Part shown: positions 58,312 to 64,000 of the stretch, in pieces
Layout of the letters: each line of letters opens with the position of its first letter
Numbering within the stretch: the first letter of the stretch is position 1
Assembly: GCF_007827045.1 (NCBI RefSeq)
Contig: NZ_RPFW01000002.1
Coordinates: forward strand, 558,001-622,000
Source of the DNA: Trebonia kvetii
GTDB taxonomy: Bacteria; Actinomycetota; Actinomycetes; Streptosporangiales; Streptosporangiaceae
Length of the DNA stretch: 64,000 nucleotides
Reading direction: 5' to 3'
Program-made: the position numbers and the translations under genes
The notes under the pieces: model-generated
The model's input: only the letters and a program-made list of their open reading frames with translations
What the model was told of the DNA's origin: nothing
Database searches by the model: none

Positions 58312-60363
58312 GTGAGTGATGCCGTCGATTCCCTTAGCGTGCCTATGGACCTGTCCGCGAACGACCCGGTGACCGGCCACGTGCGGGCTGGCGACCTGTT
58401 GTGGACACCGACACCCGAGCGGGTCGCGAACGCGAACATCACCGCGTTCATGAGCTGGCTGGAGGCAAACCGCGGACTGGCGTTCACGAACTACCCGGAT
58501 CTCTGGGAGTGGTCGGTCACCGAGACCGACGCCTTCTGGCAAGCGATCTGGGACTACAACGACATCGCCGCCGCCGCGCAGCCGACCGCCGTGCTCGGCC
58601 AGCGCGAGATGCCGGGCGCGCAGTGGTTCCCCGGCGCGCGGCTCAACTACGCCGAGAACGTGATGCGGCGCGAGGCTCCAGGCGAGGTGGCGCTGTACTA
58701 CCACTCGGAGACCGTGCCGGTCACCCCGATGTACTGGGACGAGTTCGGCCCCGCCGTCCGGATCCTCGCGACCAGGCTGCGTGAGCTCGGCGTCAAGCCG
58801 GGCGACCGGGTCGCCTCGACGCTGCCGAACATCCCGCAGGCGGTCATCGCCATGCTGGCCACCACGTCCATCGGGGCGATCTGGACGAGCGTGTCACCCG
58901 ACTTCGGCTGGCGCGGCGTGCTCGACCGGTTCCGTCAGTTGCAGCCGACGGTGCTGATCTGCACCGGCGGCTACGCCTACAACGGCAAGGCCTACGACCG
59001 CTCCGGCGAGATGCGGCAGATCGTCGACGACCTCACCTGCCTCGAGCACGTCATCTACCTGCCGTTCGGCGACGTTCCCGCGCCGGCCGAGGGTGCGCAC
59101 GACTGGCACGCCTTGCTCGACCACCCCCCGGTGGCCGCGGAAGACTTCGCGTATCACCACGGACCGTTCGGGATGCCGCTGTGGATCTTGTTCTCCAGCG
59201 GCACCACCGGACTGCCGAAGGCCATCACCCACAGCCACGGCGGCATCCTGCTCGAGCAGCTCAAGCTGCAGCGGCTGAATATGAACCTGTCCCCTGGCGA
59301 CGTGTTGTTCTTCTACACCACCACCGGGTGGATGATGTGGAACTTCATGGTTAGCTCGCTGGTGCTCGGCGTGAAACCGCTGCTTTACGACGGCAACCCC
59401 GGCTACCCGGAGCCGGACGCGCTGTGGCGGATGGCGGCCGAGGCGAAGGTGACGCTGTTCGGCGGGTCGCCCGCCTACGCGGACATGCTGTCCAAGCGCG
59501 GCGTGGTGCCCAGGAACAAGTACGACCTTTCGGCCCTGGAGTGCGTGATGCTCGCGGGCTCCCCGGTCAGCCCCGAGGTGTACGCCTGGTTCTACCGCAA
59601 CGTCAAGCGCGACCTGTGGCTTCACGTCGGCTCCGGCGGCACCGACGTGTGCTCCGGCTTCACCGGCGGGTCGTGCACCCTGCCCACCTACGCGGGCGAG
59701 CACCAGCACCGCAACCTCGGCGTCGCCGCGTACGCGTTCAACGACGCGGGCCAGCCCGTCGTGGACGAGGTCGGCGAGATGGTGATCACCAGGCCGCTGC
59801 CGTCGATGCCGGTGAAGTTCTGGGGCGACGACGAAAACATGACCCGGTACAAGGACACCTACTTCGACACCTGGCCAGGCGTCTGGCGGCAGGGCGACTT
59901 CTTCCGGGTCACGCCGCGCGGCGGCACGTTCGTCCTCGGCCGGTCCGACGCGACGCTCAACCGGTTCGGCGTGCGGATCGGCACCGCCGAGATCTACAAC
60001 GTCCTCGAGGGCATCCCCGAGGTGGACGACGCGATCGTGGTCAACCTCGACCTGCCTGGCGGGCACTTCTTCATGCCGATGTTCGTCAAGCTGGCCGATG
60101 GGGTCACGCTCGACGAGCGGATCGAGAATGAGATCAAGACGCGGCTGCGGCGCGAGTACACGCCGCGGCACATCCCCGACAAGTTCATCCAAGTGCCCGC
60201 CATCCCCACGACGCTGACCGGGAAGAAACTGGAAGTCCCCGTGCGCCGGCTGCTGATGGGCATACCGCTCGAGAAGGCCGCCAACACGAGCGCGATGGCC
60301 GATGCGTCCGCCCTGGACGCGTTCATCGACTATGCGCGCACCCAGCACGATTACAAGATGTAA
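58312..60363 (+). CDS. Acetoacetate-CoA ligase-like acyl-CoA synthetase
   Basis: A 683-residue AMP-forming ligase of the acetoacetyl-CoA synthetase branch. It has LLWTPTPERVANANITAFMSW at the N-terminus, WFPGARLNYAENVMR, the P-loop FSSGTTGLPKAITHSHGG, the branch-typical VGSGGTDVCSGF, and TLTGKKLEVPVRRLL with the catalytic Lys near the C-terminus. It would activate a beta-keto acid with ATP and CoA. GTG 58312 is chosen as the start close to the first conserved residues; ATG 58345 is possible. It heads an operon with a split dikinase and biotin carboxylase subunits. Benzoylacetate-CoA ligases for acetophenone carboxylation are close relatives, so the keto acid need not be acetoacetate. Confidence 0.9.
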   Translation: MSDAVDSLSVPMDLSANDPVTGHVRAGDLLWTPTPERVANANITAFMSWLEANRGLAFTNYPDLWEWSVTETDAFWQAIWDYNDIAAAAQPTAVLGQREMPGAQWFPGARLNYAENVMRREAPGEVALYYHSETVPVTPMYWDEFGPAVRILATRLRELGVKPGDRVASTLPNIPQAVIAMLATTSIGAIWTSVSPDFGWRGVLDRFRQLQPTVLICTGGYAYNGKAYDRSGEMRQIVDDLTCLEHVIYLPFGDVPAPAEGAHDWHALLDHPPVAAEDFAYHHGPFGMPLWILFSSGTTGLPKAITHSHGGILLEQLKLQRLNMNLSPGDVLFFYTTTGWMMWNFMVSSLVLGVKPLLYDGNPGYPEPDALWRMAAEAKVTLFGGSPAYADMLSKRGVVPRNKYDLSALECVMLAGSPVSPEVYAWFYRNVKRDLWLHVGSGGTDVCSGFTGGSCTLPTYAGEHQHRNLGVAAYAFNDAGQPVVDEVGEMVITRPLPSMPVKFWGDDENMTRYKDTYFDTWPGVWRQGDFFRVTPRGGTFVLGRSDATLNRFGVRIGTAEIYNVLEGIPEVDDAIVVNLDLPGGHFFMPMFVKLADGVTLDERIENEIKTRLRREYTPRHIPDKFIQVPAIPTTLTGKKLEVPVRRLLMGIPLEKAANTSAMADASALDAFIDYARTQHDYKM

Positions 60364-60388
60364 GGCTGTCCCGACCAGGGGAGTTCCA

Positions 60389-62191
60389 ATGACGGAACAG
60401 ACCGGCTTCCCGCTGCCCTCGCAGATCGCCGACGTCCCAGGCGCGGAGAACTGGCGCTCCATGTACCAGTACTTCACGCGCTTCCAGCCGGACGACGACA
60501 AGCGCTTCTGGTTTTACAACTCGATGCACTTCCCCGAGCCGATGCCGGCCTTCGACACGATCACCGGGGAGGTGCCGTATCAGGCGATCGGCGCCAACAC
60601 GGCGCGGCTGTTCGTGCTGCCGACCACGCTCGGCATCGAGCACAGAATCGTGAACGGCCGGATCTACATCACCGCCAACCCGGTGCTCGACCCGGCGGAG
60701 ATCGAGCGGCGCGCGGTGGAGTTCGGGCCGCGGGCCGGGTACTACTTCGAGAACTGGGACGCGCTGTACGAGGGGTGGAAGAACCGGCTGCGCGCGCTGA
60801 TCGCCGAGATCGAGTCGATCGACGTGCCGCAGTTGCCCGAGTGGGAGCCCGCCGACGTGGTGTTCGGCGCGGTCGGCATCGCGCAGAACCACTACCTGCA
60901 GGAGAACTTCCACCGGGTGCTCGCCCTGTACTCCAAGATGTGGCACCACCACACCGAGATGCTCATGCTCGGCTACGGCGCCTACGTCGTCTTCTTCCAG
61001 TTCTGCCAGCAGGCGTTCCCCGAGATCAGCGACCAGACCATCGGCCGCATGGTGGCCGGCATCGACGTGATCATGTACCGGCCGGACGACGAGCTCAAGG
61101 GCCTGGCCAACCTCGCCGTCGAACTCGGCGTGGACGACCTGTTCACCCAGGGCTGCGTCGCCGCCGAGGTGCTCGCCGCGCTCGAGGGCCGCGGCGAGGC
61201 CGGCGCGCGCTGGCTGGACGCGTTCGGCAAGGCACGCGACCCGTGGTTCCACGTCTCCTCCGGTGACGGCTTCTACCACCATCACCTGTCCTGGAACGAC
61301 GACCTGACCGTGCCGTTCACCGCGCTGCCCGGCTACGTGGCGGCGGTCAAGGCGGGCGGTATCGCGCCGCGCCCGACCGAGCAGCTCACCGCCGACCGCG
61401 AGCGGATCGCCAACGGCTACCGTGACCTGCTTGGCAGCGACGACGAGAAGGCCGCCTTCGACCAGATGCTCGGCCTGTGCCGCCTGGTGTTCCCGTTCGT
61501 CGAGGACCACAAGTTCTACTGCGAGCACTGGTTCACCACCAGGTTCTTCCAGAAGGTAAAGGCGTTCGGCGCGCTGCTCGCCGCGCAGGGCGTGATCGCC
61601 GCGACCGACGACGTGTTCCACCTGCACCACACCGAGATCGACCAGGCGCTCGCCGATGTATCGCTCGCCTGGGCGGCGGGCACGCCGCCGCTGGGCGCCG
61701 GGCACTTCCAGCCGATCATCGCCGAGCGCAAGGCGATGATCGAGGTGCTCAAGGGCTGGTCGCCGCCGCCCGCACTCGGCCCGGTACCCGAGGCGCTCAA
61801 CGACCCCGCCGTGCGCATGCTGTGGGGCATCACCCAGGAGCGCGTCGCGTCCTGGCTCAACCCCGACCCCGACGAGGTGGTCGGCGTCGCCGCGTCGTCC
61901 GGGGTCGTGGAGGGCATCGCCCGGGTGCTGCACGACGTGTCGGAGATGAGCCAACTGCGCGAGGGCGAGATCCTCGTCGTCCCGGTCACCGCCCCGTCCT
62001 GGGCGCCGGTGTTCGCGAAGATCAAGGCGGCCGTCTCCGACATCGGCGGCTCGATGTCGCACGCCGCGATCGTCGCCCGCGAGTACGGATTGCCGGCCGT
62101 CGTCGGCACCGGAGACGCGACCAAGAGGATCAGGACTGGCGACAAGATCCGCGTAGACGGCGACCGCGGCCGGGTACGGGTGCTCTCGTGA
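60389..62191 (+). CDS. PEP-synthase-like dikinase, substrate and phosphohistidine subunit (PpsA-like)
   Basis: A 600-residue protein with no ATP-grasp domain. Residues 1-510 are a helical substrate-binding part rich in His/Trp/Tyr (YQYFTRFQPDDDKRFWFYNS, YSKMWHHHTEMLMLGYGAY, GDGFYHHHLSWNDDL). Residues 515-600 are the swivelling phosphohistidine domain of PEP-utilising enzymes with H558 in GGSMSHAAIVAREYGLPAVVG. The missing ATP-binding part is encoded by the next gene. This split is that of phenylphosphate synthase PpsA/PpsB. The His would carry phosphate from ATP to a substrate hydroxyl or enol. ATG 60389 has AGGGGAG six bases upstream, 25 after the ligase stop. Confidence 0.85.
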   Translation: MTEQTGFPLPSQIADVPGAENWRSMYQYFTRFQPDDDKRFWFYNSMHFPEPMPAFDTITGEVPYQAIGANTARLFVLPTTLGIEHRIVNGRIYITANPVLDPAEIERRAVEFGPRAGYYFENWDALYEGWKNRLRALIAEIESIDVPQLPEWEPADVVFGAVGIAQNHYLQENFHRVLALYSKMWHHHTEMLMLGYGAYVVFFQFCQQAFPEISDQTIGRMVAGIDVIMYRPDDELKGLANLAVELGVDDLFTQGCVAAEVLAALEGRGEAGARWLDAFGKARDPWFHVSSGDGFYHHHLSWNDDLTVPFTALPGYVAAVKAGGIAPRPTEQLTADRERIANGYRDLLGSDDEKAAFDQMLGLCRLVFPFVEDHKFYCEHWFTTRFFQKVKAFGALLAAQGVIAATDDVFHLHHTEIDQALADVSLAWAAGTPPLGAGHFQPIIAERKAMIEVLKGWSPPPALGPVPEALNDPAVRMLWGITQERVASWLNPDPDEVVGVAASSGVVEGIARVLHDVSEMSQLREGEILVVPVTAPSWAPVFAKIKAAVSDIGGSMSHAAIVAREYGLPAVVGTGDATKRIRTGDKIRVDGDRGRVRVLS

Positions 62192-62234
62192 CGGGAGGCC
62201 TCGTGACTGGTGATTGTGTGACTGGGAGCCGCGG

Positions 62235-63347
62235 ATGAGTTTCGTGGTGACGCTCGCCTCGGCGCGCGGTGCCGGCGCGGTCGGCGGCAAGGCGGCGAGC
62301 CTCGGCGAGCTGATCCGGGCCGGGGTGGCGGTGCCGCCCGGGTTCGCGGTCACCGTTGCGGGGTTCTCCGCGGCGATGGACGCGATCGACCCCGGCGGAA
62401 CGCTGCGCGCCGAGGTATCCCGGCTCGACGCCGCCGACCTGGCGGGCATCGCCGCGGCGGGCGCCCGGCTGCGCGCTGCGGTCGGCGCCGCGGCACCACC
62501 GACGGACGTCGCCGCCGCGATCAGCGAGGCATACGCGGCGCTTGGCGGCGCCGGCGGCCCGGCAGCAGGCGCGGACGTCGCGGTGCGCTCGTCGGCGACC
62601 GTCGAAGACAGCGCCGACGCCTCCTTCGCCGGGCTGCAGGACACCTACCTCGGCATCCGCGGCGCGCCCGCGGTGCTTGAACACGTCGTCCGCTGCTGGG
62701 CGTCGCTGTTCAATGACGAGTCGCTGACCTACCGGCGCCGGCTCGGCCTGGACGAGGCCGGACTGTCGATGGCCGTCGTGGTGCAGACGATGGTCGCGCC
62801 GCGCGCCGCCGGCGTGCTGTTCACCAGGTCCCCGGTCTCCGGCGACCGTTCGGTGGTGGCCATCGAGGGCACCTGGGGCCTCGGCTCCGCGCTCGTCGCC
62901 GGCGACGTGACGCCGGACTCGTGGGTCATCAGCAAGATCACCGGCGAGATCACCGCCCGGCGCGTCTCCGCCAAGCTGAAGACCCATCGCTACATCCCGA
63001 ACGGGTTCGCGGCTCCGCCGTTCCCCGCCGCGGACTCTCCCTCCGGCGCCGGCGTGCTCATCGGCGACACGCCGCCCGAACTGCGCGACGCGCCCTGCCT
63101 GACCGACGACGAGATCCGCGCCCTTGCCGACACGGCTCGCCGCGTCGAGGCGCACTACGGCACGCCGCAGGACATCGAATGGGCCGTACTGGATGGCGAG
63201 TCCGCGCCGGAAGCCAGGATCGTGCTGCTGCAGTCCCGGCCGGAGACCGTCTGGGCGGCGCGCGAGACCGGCCCGGCCGGCGCGCCGAAACCCCGGGCGG
63301 CCGACCACGTGCTGGCCCTGTTCGGGAAGCAGAACCGATGGACCTGA
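62235..63347 (+). CDS. PEP-synthase-like dikinase, ATP-grasp subunit (PpsB-like)
   Basis: A 370-residue protein equal to the N-terminal PEP/pyruvate-binding ATP-grasp domain of PEP synthase. The landmarks are GAVGGKAASLGELIRAG, VPPGFAVT, VAVRSSATVEDSADASFAGLQ with TYLGIRG, AGVLFTRSPVSGDRSVVAIE and WAVLDG through IVLLQSRPETVW. It would transfer phosphate from ATP to H558 of the preceding gene product. ATG 62235 has GGGAG six bases upstream and lies 43 bases after that gene. Its last 10 bases overlap the biotin carrier gene, which ties the dikinase to the carboxylase. Confidence 0.88.
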   Translation: MSFVVTLASARGAGAVGGKAASLGELIRAGVAVPPGFAVTVAGFSAAMDAIDPGGTLRAEVSRLDAADLAGIAAAGARLRAAVGAAAPPTDVAAAISEAYAALGGAGGPAAGADVAVRSSATVEDSADASFAGLQDTYLGIRGAPAVLEHVVRCWASLFNDESLTYRRRLGLDEAGLSMAVVVQTMVAPRAAGVLFTRSPVSGDRSVVAIEGTWGLGSALVAGDVTPDSWVISKITGEITARRVSAKLKTHRYIPNGFAAPPFPAADSPSGAGVLIGDTPPELRDAPCLTDDEIRALADTARRVEAHYGTPQDIEWAVLDGESAPEARIVLLQSRPETVWAARETGPAGAPKPRAADHVLALFGKQNRWT

Positions 63348-63871
63348 GCAACGACGACGTCGCCGAGATCCTCGCGCTGCTCGACTCGCTGCCGTATGAC
63401 GAGCTCGACGTCGAGACGCCGCGGTTCCGGCTGACGCTGCGCCGCGCGCCGGGCGGCGGCTGGACCGAGGAAAGCCAGGTGCGCGCGGAGCCCGTCGTGG
63501 CAGAGGCGGCGTCGCGGGCTCGCGCAGCGGGCGCGTCCGCGGCAGCGGCGGATGCCACTGCCGCCGCCAGCGGCGCCGCGGCCGGGCCGGCCGGCGGCGA
63601 TGCGGCAGGGGAAGACGGCAGGGACGGCCTCGTCGCGGTCACCGCGCCGCTGCCGGGGACGTTCTACCGCGCGCCGCGGCCGGGCGCCGACCCGTACGTG
63701 CGGGAGGGAGACGCGGTCAGCCCGGACACGGTCGTGGCGATCGTGGAGACGATGAAGCTGATGAACTCGGTGCATGCGGGCACGGCCGGCCGGGTGGCCA
63801 GGATCTGCGCGGACAATGGCGAGTTCACCCCGCTCGGCACCACCCTGCTGCTGATTGAGCCGGACACGTGA
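63338..63871 (+). CDS. Biotin carboxyl carrier protein
   Basis: A 177-residue carrier. A first part (DVAEILALLDSLPYDELDVETP) is followed by an Ala/Gly-rich linker and the biotinyl domain. That domain reads APLPGTFYRAPRPGADPYV and ends with the biotinylation motif ETMKLMN, in which K140 accepts biotin, and ADNGEFTPLGTTLLLIEP. It overlaps the dikinase subunit by 10 bases. The first residues SNDDVAEILALLD resemble AccB-type N-termini. Its partner biotin carboxylase follows 67 bases downstream; a carboxyltransferase is expected beyond the window. Confidence 0.9.
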   Translation: MDLSNDDVAEILALLDSLPYDELDVETPRFRLTLRRAPGGGWTEESQVRAEPVVAEAASRARAAGASAAAADATAAASGAAAGPAGGDAAGEDGRDGLVAVTAPLPGTFYRAPRPGADPYVREGDAVSPDTVVAIVETMKLMNSVHAGTAGRVARICADNGEFTPLGTTLLLIEPDT

Positions 63872-63908
63872 TCAGCCGCCAACCGCCCAGGACGCGCGCG
63901 AGCGCTTG

Positions 63909-63919
63909 TTGCTGTTATC
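63909..63919 (+). repeat. Dispersed intergenic motif TTGCTGTTATC, copy 9
   Basis: Core preceded by GCGCTTG and followed by CGG, in the 67-base gap between the biotin carrier and biotin carboxylase genes, 20 bases before the latter's start. It is the only copy within an apparent operon. Confidence 0.7.
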
Positions 63920-63938
63920 CGGATCGGGCGGCGGCGGA

Positions 63939-64000
63939 GTGAGTGGCCGGCGGGTGCTGCGGCGGGTGCTTGTCGCCAACCGGGGAGAGATCGCCGTCCG
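63939..64000 (+). CDS. accC: Biotin carboxylase (partial, 5' end only)
   Basis: From GTG 63939 the frame reads MSGRRVLRRVLVANRGEIAVR to the window edge. VLVANRGEIAVR is the start of the biotin carboxylase ATP-grasp domain in acyl-CoA carboxylases. GGCGGA precedes the GTG. The rest lies outside, so completeness and any fused domains cannot be judged. It charges the carrier encoded at 63338-63871 with CO2. Confidence 0.85.
   Translation, partial: MSGRRVLRRVLVANRGEIAV

Noticed and set aside
1..64000. CRISPR array, tRNA, rRNA, integrase or insertion sequence
   Set aside because: No regularly spaced direct repeats, cloverleaf sequences or transposase/integrase motifs were seen on either strand.

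Overview
The window is about 70% GC with dense coding, GTG and TTG starts, ATGA/GTGA stop-start overlaps and a WhiB regulator. This points to a high-GC actinomycete chromosome, probably a soil saprophyte; the sequence does not fix the genus. I see no rRNA, tRNA, CRISPR array, integrase or transposase. The many regulators, importers and catabolic enzymes suggest an accessory, nutrient-scavenging region.

Layout. 1-9.6 kb: an oligopeptide ABC importer operon (minus strand; binding protein, DppB, C, D, F, then a prolidase-like amidohydrolase cut by the window edge), a divergent DUF885 HExxH protein and a LacI regulator. Three AACGTT-centred sites link the regulator to both divergent promoters and to itself. 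9.8-19.8 kb: AlkZ-like protein, S33 peptidase, histidine degradation (HutH, HutU), DUF1992 protein, F420-type reductase, epimerase and a drug exporter. 19.9-20.3 kb: a deleted remnant of a second exporter. 20.4-31.2 kb: a PhnZ/TmpB-like HD oxygenase, an esterase, a VOC protein, a methyltransferase and a six-gene operon (binding protein, two permeases, ATPase, TmpA-like Fe/2-oxoglutarate dioxygenase, second copy of the binding protein). Together these suggest uptake and oxidative breakdown of a 2-aminoethylphosphonate-type compound. 31.7-36.4 kb: WhiB, amidohydrolase with degenerate Nudix protein, LspA, and a transmembrane flavin reductase with an FMN-binding partner. 36.5-43.9 kb: a catabolic block with an M24-fold protein, a 3-hydroxyisobutyrate-dehydrogenase-like enzyme, GntR, VOC and the E1 (fused alpha-beta) and E2 of a 2-oxoacid dehydrogenase complex. 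44.1-50.6 kb: STAS-PAS protein, DUF427, and two TetR/exporter pairs with visible operators. 50.6-53.3 kb: a second phosphonate locus (GntR-UTRA, FAD amine oxidase, phosphonatase-like HAD). 53.2-57.1 kb: DUF6314, EamA, Lrp, methyltransferase, a cluster of DnaA-box-like sites and a GNAT. 57.3-64 kb: an amidohydrolase divergent from an operon of an acetoacetate-CoA-ligase-like enzyme, a PEP-synthase-like dikinase split into two subunits, a biotin carboxyl carrier and the start of biotin carboxylase.

The last operon is the best candidate for an undescribed system. Its content fits ketone activation by phosphorylation, biotin-dependent carboxylation and CoA ligation. The other unexplained signal is an 11-bp motif, TTGCTGTTATC, found nine times, only between genes and always on the same strand.

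Starts were chosen from ribosome-binding sites, family N-termini and overlaps. All functions are read from sequence motifs by eye, without database searches.
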